A stretch of DNA of 64,000 bases from Candidatus Hydrogenedentota bacterium (GTDB lineage Bacteria > Hydrogenedentota > Hydrogenedentia > Hydrogenedentales > JAJRTN01). The position numbers were made by a program, and so were the translations under genes. The stretch covers positions 37,221 to 101,220 of the forward strand of contig JAJRTN010000043.1 in NCBI GenBank assembly GCA_024278275.1, written 5' to 3'. This document shows, in pieces, positions 41,433 to 51,026 of the stretch (position 1 is its first letter; every line of letters begins with the position of its first letter). Below the pieces are notes generated by a model. The model searched no databases, had not been told where the DNA came from, and saw only the letters and a list, made by a program, of their open reading frames with translations.

Positions 41433-43283
41433 ATGACCTTTCAAGATCTTTTCGCAAACCCGCCGAAGCGCTACACCCTGGTACCCTTCTGGTTTCTCAA
41501 CGACGCCCTCGAGGAGGACGAGATTCGGCGGCAGATCGACGACTTCGAGGCCCATGGCGTGTACGGATTCATCCCCCACGCCCGCATCGGTCTTCCCGAT
41601 GACATCCCCTTCATGTCCGAACGCTGGCTCCATTTCGTGAAGGTGGCCGTGGATCATGCCGCCGCGAAAAACATGGTGGTGTTCCTCTACGACGAAGGCA
41701 TGTACCCTTCCGGATCCTGTGCGGGCCAGGTGGCGGCCGCCAATCCACGCCACGCCACCCGCTGCCTGGAACGGCGCAAGACGGCCACCCTTTCGGACGA
41801 CGAGGAACTCGTGGCGGAAATCGACGGATACGCCTACGTCAACACCCGGTCCGGCGGCACCATTCGGGGCGTGCAATACGGCATGGACGACGGGGAGCCC
41901 GGCGCACCGCCGTCGGGCGACATCCTCAACCCGGAATCCGTGGCGAGCTTTCTACACCTCGTACACGATCGCTATGCCGAAACCCTGAAGGAACACTTCG
42001 GCAAGACGGTACAGGCCATCTTCACCGATGAACCCAGCATGTTGGGCCGTGGACACAAGCGCGGGGTCCAGCCGTGGACCTGGAACCTTGAAACCTTTCT
42101 CGAACGCCTCCTGGGCTATGATTTCACGCCCCACCTGCCCGCCCTGTGGGATGATACCGTTCCCGGTTCCGCCCGTTACCGCGCCGATTTCCAACGCGCC
42201 CTCGACGTGCGCCTGCGGGAGGCCTACTACGCGCCCTACCAGGCCTGGTGCGAGGCCCACGGCGTCGCCCTGACCGGCCACCCCGCCGGCCCCATGGACA
42301 TGGGGACGCTCAGGCATTTCCATATCCCCGGCCAGGACATCGTGTGGCGCTACATCGAGCCCTACCAGGACAAGTCCCTCGAAGGCCCCCAGTCCACCAT
42401 GGCCAAGTGTTCCGCCTCGGCCCAGGTTAATTACCACCGCGAGCGCAACGCCAACGAGTGCTTTGGCGCCTACGGCTGGGATTTCACCTGCGACGAAATG
42501 CGATGGCTCACCAACTGGCTGCTGGTTCGCGGCGTCAACCTCCTCATGCCCCACGCCTTCTACTACAGCGTCCGCGACAAGCGCCGCGACGAGCGCCCGC
42601 CCGATGTGGGGCCGAACAACACATGGTGGGGAGACTACCGGCGTTACGCCGATTACTGCCGGCGGTTATGCTGGATGCTCGCGGAAGGACGGCAGGTCTG
42701 CTCCGTGGCCATACTCTGCACACCCACCCAACTCCCCTGGAAAGCCGCCCGCGTTCTCTTCGAACACCAGTGGGATTTCAACTACCTCGACACGGAATCC
42801 CTGTTGGGCGAGGCCGAAGTGACCTTCCACGGCATCGAACTGGGCAATATGCGCTACAAGACCCTGCTCGTGGAGGATGGCGTGGGCATCGACCCCGACG
42901 TGCTCGCCCGGCTGAAGCCCCTGATCGACGCAGGACGCGCAGCCGCCTTCGGACGGCCCGTACCGGCCCTGCCCCCCCTCGCCGCCACCCCCCCCGAACT
43001 GATGGTCTGGCTCCAACAGCATCTCGAAGCCGACGTCCATCTCGACCCGCCCAACACGGGCGTGCGCTTCCACCACGTCCGCCACGGCCGGGACCACCTC
43101 TACTTCTTCGTGAACGAAGGCTCCGACGCCCTGTCCTGCGCGCTGAAAACAGCCGCACGCGGCGACGCCCAATGGTGGGACCCCGAGACCGGCGCCCCCA
43201 TTCCCCACGCCGACCCGACGCAACTGGCATTGGCCCCCCGCGAGGGCCGCGTCCTCCGCGTGACGGGCGAGGCGAAGACATGA
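41433..43283 (+). CDS. GH106-like glycoside hydrolase (alpha-L-rhamnosidase-related)
   Basis: Seen: 616 residues, no signal peptide; ATG at 41433 with AAGGA nine bases upstream. The N-terminus has the characteristic pattern of GH106-related TIM barrels: VPFWFLNDALEEDEIRRQID, VYGFIPHARIGLPDD, MVVFLYDEGMYPSGSCAG, then AIFTDEPSMLGRG with a conserved Asp-Glu-Pro. Later blocks are NYHRERNANECFGAYGWDFT and LLMPHAFYYSVRDKR. It is shorter than GH106 enzymes of about 1000 residues and lacks their C-terminal beta domains. Known: the family hydrolyses alpha-L-rhamnosides, but many relatives have other specificities. Cytoplasmic by appearance. Its pairing with an AsmA-like gene is unusual. Confidence 0.78.
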   Translation: MTFQDLFANPPKRYTLVPFWFLNDALEEDEIRRQIDDFEAHGVYGFIPHARIGLPDDIPFMSERWLHFVKVAVDHAAAKNMVVFLYDEGMYPSGSCAGQVAAANPRHATRCLERRKTATLSDDEELVAEIDGYAYVNTRSGGTIRGVQYGMDDGEPGAPPSGDILNPESVASFLHLVHDRYAETLKEHFGKTVQAIFTDEPSMLGRGHKRGVQPWTWNLETFLERLLGYDFTPHLPALWDDTVPGSARYRADFQRALDVRLREAYYAPYQAWCEAHGVALTGHPAGPMDMGTLRHFHIPGQDIVWRYIEPYQDKSLEGPQSTMAKCSASAQVNYHRERNANECFGAYGWDFTCDEMRWLTNWLLVRGVNLLMPHAFYYSVRDKRRDERPPDVGPNNTWWGDYRRYADYCRRLCWMLAEGRQVCSVAILCTPTQLPWKAARVLFEHQWDFNYLDTESLLGEAEVTFHGIELGNMRYKTLLVEDGVGIDPDVLARLKPLIDAGRAAAFGRPVPALPPLAATPPELMVWLQQHLEADVHLDPPNTGVRFHHVRHGRDHLYFFVNEGSDALSCALKTAARGDAQWWDPETGAPIPHADPTQLALAPREGRVLRVTGEAKT

Positions 43284-43401
43284 TTCCGCCCCCGGGAAGG
43301 CAAGCAATCCGGCGCGTTGGAATTACCCCCCCACAGCCGCTACAATCATGGCCAAGCCGTTGTTGGACGAAGACTGGCAAAGAGCCGGGGAGGCGTGCTT
43401 G

Positions 43402-44356
43402 ATGAACGAGGTTTCCAGGCCCGTGACGCCGGTGTTCGTGGTCGGAGCGTTGCGTTCCGGAACCACCATGCTGCGGCTGATGCTCGACCATCACCCGGAT
43501 ATCTGCATTCCAGGGGAGCTTGAGTTCGCCGTGCCGCTCGTATCCGATGAGGGACGTTTGCCGACTCTTGAGAAGTATGTCGAGTTTCTTCAGACCCACC
43601 GGGTTTTCGAGGCCTGGTCCGTGTCGATTGACCCGGACCTGGATTTCCTTTCCCTGGTGAGGAGCTTCCTGGAACAAAAGCGTATACAATCGGGCAAGCC
43701 CATTGCCGGGGCAACCGTTCACCACCACTTTGACCGCCTGCGATACATCTGGCCCCGCTGCCGATACATTCACATTGTTCGTGATGGCCGAGACGTGGCC
43801 CGTTCCTGTCTGCGCAAAGGCTGGGGGGGGGAACATGTGGACTGCGGTCGACCACTGGGTGGAAACCGAGCATCTTTGGGACCGCTTCCACCCGGCGCTG
43901 AATCCAGATGATTATGTGGAGCTTCGCTACGAGGACCTGCTGGAAGCTCCGAAGGCCCATCTTGAACGCCTGTGCTCCTTTCTTGGCGTGGACTATTCCC
44001 CTGCCATGCTCTCCTACTCCGAGACGACACGGTTCGAAAAGCCCGACCCAAAGTTTGCGTACCAATGGAAACGGGAACACTCCCCCCTGGATATCCGGCT
44101 GGTTGAGTCCAAGGCTTCGGACCTGCTGGCGCAACGCGGCTATGAACTGAGCACGCACACGCCGCTGAAACCCGGTTTCTGCCGGCGTGCGGCACTCCAC
44201 GCTCACGACCGCGTCTCCAAGATACGCTTCAGGATCCGGCAGTTTGGCTTGCCGCTTGTGCTTGGCGAATTCATAACGCGTAAAATGCACGTCAAGAACC
44301 TACACCGCCGCTACCGCTCGGTCATGGACCAAATCGTCACGGGTAATCTCAGGTGA
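43402..44356 (+). pseudogene. Sulfotransferase interrupted by a +1 frameshift in a nine-G tract
   Basis: Seen: the first part, from the ATG at 43402 (GGGGAGG eight bases upstream), contains the PAPS 5'-phosphosulfate loop TPVFVVGALRSGTTMLRLML and the 3'-phosphate region YIHIVRDGRDVARS. The frame is lost at a run of nine G (43823-43831) and would stop at 43911. The rest of the family sequence continues in another frame: NMWTAVDHWVETE, DDYVELRYEDLLEAPKAHLE, FLGVDYSPAM, then a basic C-terminus to 44356. With eight G the two parts join as KGWGGNMWTAVDHWV, a full enzyme of about 317 residues. Explanations are a real pseudogene, phase variation by slippage, or a sequencing indel. Known role: transfers sulfate from PAPS to a hydroxyl or amine. 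Confidence 0.88.
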
Positions 44357-44654
44357 TGGCGCGGCATTGAGTGTCATTTTCTTGCCACCGTCCAACAGAC
44401 CTATTCTCCATCGCCCGGGTAATCATTCTGCTTTGTAATACGGATAAGACAATAAAACATCTTGCCGTGGAGTGTTGTACTTGCGCTAAGTAAAAACTAC
44501 GCAACGACTTACAGCATGGGGATCTTTTGCCTGTCCATTCGCTAATCTCGCATGATTCTCCCCGAAGGGGTGGAGGGCGTCAATAGACTTGACGGTCAGC
44601 CCTTTTGCCGGTACCCTTCCTATAGTTATTACTGCCCCATTCGGAGGCCTTCTC

Positions 44655-46295
44655 ATGCGAATCAGGAAATCGATGCTCCTTAAACTGTTTCTTTCCGGGA
44701 TCTGCCTACTGTCGGTCGCCTGCCCGACAACACCCACCAACAGCTTTAACCTCAACCTTGACTCCGAGGGTTGGTCTGTCTTCACCCCGAGCGAAGACAC
44801 ACACATTATCTACGTGTCTTCCAGTGAAGGGGATGATACAAATGACGGTACGACACCGGAGACTCCCGTCGCGACTTTGGCCAAAGCCAACTCACTGATG
44901 CGGCCGGGACATCCGGATTGGATGTTGCTCAAAAGAGGCGACACATGGACGGAGAAGCCCCGCCTTGGTTATGGGACCGAAAGTGCCCCCGCTCTCCTGA
45001 GCAATTATGGCGACCCCAACGAGCCGCGCCCGGTGCTCTCCGGGGAAACACTCAAACCTTCCCAGGGGAACGTGGCGATTGTGGGGGTTGCCTTCCGGGG
45101 CACACCGGGGACAAAGCACATTGGCCTCAGTTTTTACGGTGGTAAAAGCAATTTCCTGGTGGAGGACTGTATCTTCACATACTGTGGAATTGTCAGCCAA
45201 GCCGTCAAAGAGAAGCAAATAAGCAATATCATCATCCGGCGCAATGTGATTTATGGTCATGCCAGCACGAGTAGCCACGCGCAGGGCTTGTTCGTCCATC
45301 GCTCCCGGGATGTTTTGATTGAAGAAAATATATTCGACCACAACGGCTGGATCGAAAATGTGGAGGGTGCCGGACCCACAGTTTACAATCATAACCTCTA
45401 CGTGCAATACGGCTGCGCCAATATCACCGTGCGAAACAATATCTTCGCGAGGGCTTCCAGCCACGGTGCTCAAATGCGGAGCGGGGGTACGCTCTCAAAT
45501 AACCTCTTTCTTTCCTGTCCCCTGGCCATTCTTTTTGGCGGCGGGTATGTCTACGAAGGCGATCCGGGGATTTCTGGCACGGTTTCGGATAATGTGATCA
45601 TGATTGCGGCGCACATTAATATTCCACAAAACGAACCTGGCGCGCTGCCCCGGGGCAACGGCATTGATCTCAATAACCTGAGTCCCTCCGGGAATACGGT
45701 GGTTTCGAGAAACATCATTGCGCATTATGTAAATAGTCACACCTCGGGGCATGCGTTTAACCTATCGGGGGGGAGCGGATTTACCAGTTATGGAACGGAC
45801 TACAAGGGAATAAACAATCTGACACTCTCGGACAATGTGGTCTATGATTGGAACCTTCCGTTTGATCTGCGGGCCGACACTGTTAGTCGCTGGTCAAATG
45901 TAGTGATTGAAAACAACAATATCGTGGCACGAAACGGGTCCCGTGTTGCCAGGCAAGATGCGGTGCATTCGGGCGATATCACGTGGACAGCGAATACTTT
46001 TTACAGCGATCAGCCTACGGAAACTTGGTTTCAGATTGATGGCGCCGACCAGAGCCACAGTGCATGGCAGGCGCTGGTTACGGGCAGCAATAATATCTTT
46101 CAACGCCCTTCTCTTGCGTCTCCGGACCGCACCATCGAATCCTACATGGCTTCTCTTGGGCATCCGCCTGAAGACCAATCCCTTGCGAAATTCCTGGAAC
46201 TCGCCCGCAAGAACAGCAAGCAGGACTGGAATGACGCGTATACGGCAGAGGAAGTCAACAAGTATATCCAAGCAGGCTTCCTGTCGAGTCGTTAG
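44655..46295 (+). CDS. Right-handed beta-helix lipoprotein
   Basis: Seen: 546 residues. ATG at 44655 has GGAGG seven bases upstream. The signal LLKLFLSGICLLSVAC ends in a lipobox. The mature chain begins with HIIYVSSSEGDDTNDGTTPETPVA, a common opening of pectate-lyase-like helices (cited here in two parts: HIIYVSSSEGDD and TNDGTTPETPVA). Repeated turns follow: NIIIRRNVIYGHAS, DVLIEENIFDHNG, NITVRNNIFARAS, NLTLSDNVVYDWN, NVVIENNNIVARNG. No catalytic Asp cluster could be assigned. Inference: a surface polysaccharide lyase, epimerase or binding protein. The frame continues upstream to 44589 without a ribosome site. The local base composition appears lower in GC than the flanks. Confidence 0.85.
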   Translation: MRIRKSMLLKLFLSGICLLSVACPTTPTNSFNLNLDSEGWSVFTPSEDTHIIYVSSSEGDDTNDGTTPETPVATLAKANSLMRPGHPDWMLLKRGDTWTEKPRLGYGTESAPALLSNYGDPNEPRPVLSGETLKPSQGNVAIVGVAFRGTPGTKHIGLSFYGGKSNFLVEDCIFTYCGIVSQAVKEKQISNIIIRRNVIYGHASTSSHAQGLFVHRSRDVLIEENIFDHNGWIENVEGAGPTVYNHNLYVQYGCANITVRNNIFARASSHGAQMRSGGTLSNNLFLSCPLAILFGGGYVYEGDPGISGTVSDNVIMIAAHINIPQNEPGALPRGNGIDLNNLSPSGNTVVSRNIIAHYVNSHTSGHAFNLSGGSGFTSYGTDYKGINNLTLSDNVVYDWNLPFDLRADTVSRWSNVVIENNNIVARNGSRVARQDAVHSGDITWTANTFYSDQPTETWFQIDGADQSHSAWQALVTGSNNIFQRPSLASPDRTIESYMASLGHPPEDQSLAKFLELARKNSKQDWNDAYTAEEVNKYIQAGFLSSR

Positions 46296-46394
46296 CCCGG
46301 ACCTTTCCCAACTTCGTCGTGAGCATGTGTAGATTGGGCACAAGGCCAGTGGTGTCTCGTCAGTTGCCTCAGTCGGCCCCTTTGTAGAAGAGTT

Positions 46395-47288
46395 TCAATC
46401 CTGTTTGAGGGCTTTGACTGAACGTCTTGTAAGCAACAAAACGGTGTATTGTGACCACCAACCTAACTTATCAACCCAAGCCCTGTCTTCCCGAAGCTCA
46501 ATGACGCCCTTGTGACTTGCTCTGTGTGGACTACCGGCAAAGGCGTGTATTGGATCAAGACGCACGGATTTTCCATCGACGAAATGAAACGGTTTGGTCC
46601 CGGTCCCCATCATGTTTCCAACTTCATCAAGTACTTTTTCCGGGAATCGCACAAAATCTTCATAATGGATACGAAGATACTTGTCGGAATGCCGGCCTCC
46701 CATTTTTGCAAGTCGTTGATTAATCATGGTCCACGCCAAAGCTGCACGCATGGTTGAGTGATGACTCTTGTAATAGGGATGACCGAAATCACGTCGGCGA
46801 CGCTTGGAATACTCCACGGCCCGTGGGTCTCGAACTACATGAAGCATGTAAACAGGCCACTCTTCCAGACGCATGAGGCATTCCAGGTATAAGGGGTATT
46901 TACTGGCGTCAACCAGTACATCACATCCTGTTACTGCTTCAATAGCCGAATAGGTGTGTTTCAGTATTTTCGCGTAAGAGTCAAAAGTGGCGGACATATC
47001 AGGCCCAAGCCTGAAAGGGTTGATCAGCTTGGCGTTATTCAATGCAGCAGGCATGCCGGCCATTAACGCCACCTCTTTTTCCGATGGCGCCGAGCGTCGC
47101 AGTACTTCACTCCAAATTGAGCACTCAAGAAACGACGATCCACACCCACAGCGGGGGTTCTTGCCAATACCCCAGTCCCAAAGTCGGTTAATCTCTCCCC
47201 CACCCCAAAAGCCATCCATTTGCGATACGACATTATGTACAAGCGTTGTTCCGCAACGCTCATAACCGGCGATATAAAGGATCTTCAT
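46395..47288 (-). CDS. Sulfotransferase family protein
   Basis: Seen: 297 residues. The start at 47288 (MKILYIAGYERCGTTLVHNV) places the PAPS 5'-phosphosulfate loop GYERCGTT at residues 8-15. The 3'-phosphate-binding segment is MLHVVRDPRAVEYSKRRRRD. LRIHYEDFVRFPEKVLDEV is the usual helix after the fold core. A Cys-rich patch (NPRCGCGSSFLECSIW) lies between them, as in many bacterial members. GGGAG lies 12 bases upstream. It is 105 bases downstream of the family 2 glycosyltransferase on the same strand, so it probably sulfates the polysaccharide made by this locus. Acceptor unknown. Confidence 0.88.
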   Translation of the reverse strand: MKILYIAGYERCGTTLVHNVVSQMDGFWGGGEINRLWDWGIGKNPRCGCGSSFLECSIWSEVLRRSAPSEKEVALMAGMPAALNNAKLINPFRLGPDMSATFDSYAKILKHTYSAIEAVTGCDVLVDASKYPLYLECLMRLEEWPVYMLHVVRDPRAVEYSKRRRRDFGHPYYKSHHSTMRAALAWTMINQRLAKMGGRHSDKYLRIHYEDFVRFPEKVLDEVGNMMGTGTKPFHFVDGKSVRLDPIHAFAGSPHRASHKGVIELREDRAWVDKLGWWSQYTVLLLTRRSVKALKQD

Positions 47289-47393
47289 CGTCTCACAAAT
47301 CTCCCTCGGTTTGTCCAAGCCGAGCCATGAGCGAATTATTATAAAATGTGTGTCTTGGAGTCGTTTGGTAACCAATGGGTTGGCAGGAGCACT

Positions 47394-48473
47394 TTACCAA
47401 TATCCCACGCCACCCTTCTTTCGGATCAAGAAGTTGGCGTAGACCAAGGCTGGCATATCAAGAAAAAAACGCAGCACCGCTCCGGGCAAGTGCGCGGGTG
47501 CCATCAACCCTTTGCTCCGCTTGAGAAGACGGAAGCGTTTGGTCAAGCTTCCCTTTGGCAGAACCCATCGGCCCCGTTTCGCCACCTCGTTTCGGACAAA
47601 TTGCCTGTACCATTCCGGATGCTCGGCGTTGTGCTTTCGGATGTATTCTCCCGCGTCACAGCCGATGTCGGTCTTTGCAAAGAAATCCCAGCAAAGATAG
47701 GAATTGAGGGTGGTGCCGATAGCCAGCCGCACTTCGTGCTGGAACACCTCGATAAGGCCGCTGTAAGCATGGTAGACATGGAAAGCCGCATCCTCGCAAA
47801 CCACGCGGGAACGATCCGCCGGCCTGGTGAAAAGATCGGTGATGGCCATCGCCTTGACAAAACCGTCCTCACCGGACAGCCCGACGGGCATCCAGACGCG
47901 GCGAACAAAGTCCGCACGCGCACAATAAAGACTCCCCGCAATGGCGGTGCCACGGGACGTTTCACGGGCAAAGCGGGTCGCCAACATGGACAGACGGCCG
48001 CGTAACCCAAGCCGCTTCTCAAATTCAAAGTGCTTCCGGGGCACATCGACGACAACGTGGGCGTGTTCCTCTTGGATGGCGCGGGACAGGACAAGCGCCA
48101 AGGTTTCCTTTTGCGGGAACCAGATATCTCCGTCGAGGAAGATCACAAACGCCGTATGTTCGGGAAAGACCTCATGGACGAAGCGGTTCCAGGTACGGCT
48201 TTTCCCCGGTTCCGTGTAGTCAATAACCTCCCAATGGAGCCGGGGATCATGGGCTTCTTCCGGATACAGGTGCGAAAGGACCTTCCGGGCGGCATCGGCC
48301 GTGTTGTCGGAACAGCCGTTGGCCAGGCAGAAGAGGGAGAAGGTGAACGGCCCATCTTCATCGTCGAAAACGGACTGCTGCAACAGGGTCTCCAACATTG
48401 GCTCAATGGCATTTTCCTCGTTGTGGGCGAAAACGGCCAGAGCAACCCGAACAGGTTTGTTTTTGTTGTTCAT
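47394..48473 (-). CDS. Glycosyltransferase family 2 (GT-A fold)
   Basis: Seen: 359 residues. The N-terminus RVALAVFAHNEENAIEPMLE, then LFCLANGCSDNTADAAR and AFVIFLDGDIWFPQKETLAL, form the GT2 nucleotide-sugar core with its Asp-x-Asp (DGD). The later part has SGEDGFVKAMAITDLF and an EDAAFHVYHAYSG segment resembling the catalytic-base region. A hydrophobic, basic C-terminus (LRFFLDMPALVYANFLIRKK) may touch the membrane. The ATG overlaps the polymerase stop (ATGA), so they are coupled. Inference: adds a sugar during assembly of the repeat unit; donor unknown. Confidence 0.9.
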   Translation of the reverse strand: MNNKNKPVRVALAVFAHNEENAIEPMLETLLQQSVFDDEDGPFTFSLFCLANGCSDNTADAARKVLSHLYPEEAHDPRLHWEVIDYTEPGKSRTWNRFVHEVFPEHTAFVIFLDGDIWFPQKETLALVLSRAIQEEHAHVVVDVPRKHFEFEKRLGLRGRLSMLATRFARETSRGTAIAGSLYCARADFVRRVWMPVGLSGEDGFVKAMAITDLFTRPADRSRVVCEDAAFHVYHAYSGLIEVFQHEVRLAIGTTLNSYLCWDFFAKTDIGCDAGEYIRKHNAEHPEWYRQFVRNEVAKRGRWVLPKGSLTKRFRLLKRSKGLMAPAHLPGAVLRFFLDMPALVYANFLIRKKGGVGYW

Positions 48474-49783
48474 CCCGTTCCGGTTCTCCCACGCAAGAGC
48501 ATGCTGACAGACCCTTGTATCCCCCCTGCGGCCAGCATGACGACGGGATTGGGAAAGCCATTGGGCAGGTATTCTATCATGTAAAGCGTCGGGATCAACC
48601 CCAGGAGAAGCAAAGGCCGAAGAGCCGGCGAAAAAAGCAGGCGTGGGTTCAAGCGCAGCGCCAACAGTCCGGGACAGAGGTGAATCAGCAGGAGGGTAAT
48701 CATACCGACCAATCCGTTCTTGCCCAACTCAACAATCCAAAGGCCGTCGGTAACAGAAACATCGCGACCTCTTTCATCGTAAACGCGGTTCCGTCCATAG
48801 CCTCCCCATCCGAAGAAGGGGCGCTCCAGGGCCTTCTGAATCAGGATATCTTCGTTATCGACCCGGTAATTGAACGATCCCGCACGTTCCGAATCAATGT
48901 AGGTGGCAACGAAGTCAGTCACGAGATCGGGACGCCAGCCGAAATAAACCCGACTGGTGTAAAGCGCGGGAAGGAGGATCAGGACCAGGAGGAGGAGCCG
49001 TGAGTGGAGCGCGGAGGAGGTAAAAAGAACACTTAACATCAACACCAGGATGAGCAACGCCCCCAGGCTGTGGCACAACAGGGTGGTAAGGGGTATAAGA
49101 AAAAGCCAGACCTTGCCGGGGATACCCAGGAAATTGCGCCGGGTCAAATGTTGCCTGAGCCCCAAGGTAATAAACGTTATGGCGGTCATCCAAATACCCA
49201 GGGGCAACCCGCTGTGGAGAAAGACCTGGGGCCGCCACCCCCCGAGTCGCATACCCTGCCACCGCCATTGATACCCGTACACCATGGAGTGGAGCTGTGG
49301 GCTCATGCGGATCTCGTACCAGCACAGGGGGAGGTAGAGGATACCGGCAATCACGATGGCCACGGCGAGTTCCCGAAGTGCGCGAAGATCCGTGAGCAGG
49401 ACCCGGGCGAGGAAATAGGGGATGAACCAGGCCAAGGTGCGATTCACACTGGCGGTGACGGCATCGTAGGCCGAAAAGCCGTTGGAGATGGCGGAAGCGG
49501 CGGGAACCAGGCAAAAGACCAGTATAGGCAGGTCCCAAAGTGCGGGGCGAAAGCGCGCGAAGGAGCGGCCCGCGAACAGGCCCGCGCCCAGGAGTGAGCC
49601 GTAGGACATGGCCGCGATTCTGTCAAATTCGGGCAAACCGGATAATTCGATTCTACCCTGCGGCAGAAAGAGAAATCCCAGTAGCCAACACCAGATAAGT
49701 GCCCGGCGGACGGGAAGCAATCCAAACAGCAGAACACAAAAGGGAACATAACCGTAGAGGACGACCTTTGCAAAGGTGGACAA
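48470..49783 (-). CDS. O-antigen polymerase/ligase-like membrane protein
   Basis: Seen: 437 residues with about ten to twelve transmembrane helices (for example VVLYGYVPFCVLLFGLLP, VWLFLIPLTTLLCHSLGALL, LLVLILLPALYTSRVYFG). A long polar loop (about 290-350, DLVTDFVATYIDSERAGSFN and RPFFGWGGYGRN) matches the periplasmic loop of the Wzy/WaaL family; RPFFGWGGYG is the usual glycine-rich signature. Known: these proteins polymerise or ligate lipid-linked glycans in the periplasm. It follows a sulfotransferase gene by 55 bases and overlaps the family 2 glycosyltransferase. Polymerase versus ligase cannot be decided from sequence. Confidence 0.87.
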   Translation of the reverse strand: MSTFAKVVLYGYVPFCVLLFGLLPVRRALIWCWLLGFLFLPQGRIELSGLPEFDRIAAMSYGSLLGAGLFAGRSFARFRPALWDLPILVFCLVPAASAISNGFSAYDAVTASVNRTLAWFIPYFLARVLLTDLRALRELAVAIVIAGILYLPLCWYEIRMSPQLHSMVYGYQWRWQGMRLGGWRPQVFLHSGLPLGIWMTAITFITLGLRQHLTRRNFLGIPGKVWLFLIPLTTLLCHSLGALLILVLMLSVLFTSSALHSRLLLLVLILLPALYTSRVYFGWRPDLVTDFVATYIDSERAGSFNYRVDNEDILIQKALERPFFGWGGYGRNRVYDERGRDVSVTDGLWIVELGKNGLVGMITLLLIHLCPGLLALRLNPRLLFSPALRPLLLLGLIPTLYMIEYLPNGFPNPVVMLAAGGIQGSVSMLLRGRTGTG

Positions 49784-49838
49784 GGATTAGCATCCCTTCC
49801 GTTTTCCGTTCGCGTGTCTGCGACAACGGATTGATGGC

Positions 49839-50774
49839 TCAACGATACCAGGACGACAGGTCTTCACCCAGAAAGTTCTCCAATGCATGGGTAGACTCCG
49901 AAAACTCGTTTAAAAGCCGGTTTCGTATCTCCTGCCCGAAGGGAGAAAGATGCTCGGAAAAAGTACGGCTCGCCCTGGAGACCAGATCGGTATCAAGGAG
50001 GAAACTGCGAATACGTGCGTGGGCTTTTCCTCTGAAGCGTTCACCCGCCAAGTCCGCCGCCAGGGAAACCCCGGGCATTCTCCTGATTCGGTGGATTGTT
50101 CGCGATATTCTCGCCCGGGCGACGCCCCGGCCCCGTTCGTTCCTGCGAAAAGCACTTTTTCCCTTGACCAGGTCCACGCGCGGAAGCCCCAGGAATGCCT
50201 GTAATTCATCCAGCACCTTTCCTGCCTCCGACTTAAAACGATCCAGTGTAATAAAATGCATCCGCTCACGGGGGAAGAACGCCAAATAGGCCTCGATCTG
50301 GCGCATGTAATGGCTGGCATCCAGCGCTTCCTCTCCCTCGGGGTCCCCGTTCAGGAATTCGTCGAGCGTGAGTACCTCCGTCGGGCGCTCCATATTCCAA
50401 CGCTTTTGTGCGACATGACCATAATGCGAGTAGATCCGTTCCACGGGATGGCGCATGATATAGACGAGCTTTACCTTTGGCAGGTGCCTGGCGATCCGAG
50501 GGGCGGCATCCGGGTACCTGAGTTGCCGCGAGTAGCAGGTTGACGCTTCGCCGCGGAGTTGACCCGGCCGTGCCTCCACAAAAAGCTCCCGGTACCAATC
50601 CATGCCTTTTGCATAAACATGATCCCGGCTGAAGAACTGCGTTTCCTTCAATCGTGACATGTACACCTTGGGATGGGTGGAAAGGTGGTGGTAGAGCGTG
50701 GTTGTGGCGGATTTCATCGCCCCGATCACGATGAAATCCGGTTCCATGTACTTTGATGGACTGTCGGGATTCAT
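49839..50774 (-). CDS. Sulfotransferase (heparan-sulfate-type domain)
   Basis: Seen: 311 residues. The start at 50774 has GGAG ten bases upstream; an ATG nine codons on is an alternative. The PAPS loop is DFIVIGAMKSATTTLYHHLS, followed by KVYMSRLKETQFFSRD, the 3'-phosphate site KLVYIMRHPVERIYSHYGH, and ALDASHYMRQIEAYLAFFPR with the conserved tyrosine/arginine region. This is the layout of NodH/heparan-type sulfotransferases and is distant from the other two in the window. First gene of the leftward polysaccharide operon. Role: sulfation of a saccharide hydroxyl or amine (acceptor inferred to be the locus product). Confidence 0.92.
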   Translation of the reverse strand: MNPDSPSKYMEPDFIVIGAMKSATTTLYHHLSTHPKVYMSRLKETQFFSRDHVYAKGMDWYRELFVEARPGQLRGEASTCYSRQLRYPDAAPRIARHLPKVKLVYIMRHPVERIYSHYGHVAQKRWNMERPTEVLTLDEFLNGDPEGEEALDASHYMRQIEAYLAFFPRERMHFITLDRFKSEAGKVLDELQAFLGLPRVDLVKGKSAFRRNERGRGVARARISRTIHRIRRMPGVSLAADLAGERFRGKAHARIRSFLLDTDLVSRASRTFSEHLSPFGQEIRNRLLNEFSESTHALENFLGEDLSSWYR

Positions 50775-51026
50775 TCCGGGGCGTCTCCACGTGAGCAAGT
50801 CAACCTTGCTTTCATCATACCGAAAGCGTGGTTGCCTATTAAACAAAGCGAGGGAGGTACTTACGAAAAGGGGATTTTCAGCGAGACTACCGCAGGATGG
50901 CACGTCGAAAGCTCCCCCATTTCATAAATGCTTCGAAATCAGTCCGGTGAACGCCAAACATGACAGGAAACAGGACAACGAATTCCGCTACAATGCCACC
51001 GGGTTTCCACCGGAGGACATGCCTGT

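Noticed and set aside
39264..41876. An 870-codon minus-strand frame opposite the AsmA-like gene
   Set aside because: It runs across two clearly real plus-strand genes, lacks a ribosome site and has the Gly/His/Arg-rich composition of an antisense shadow.
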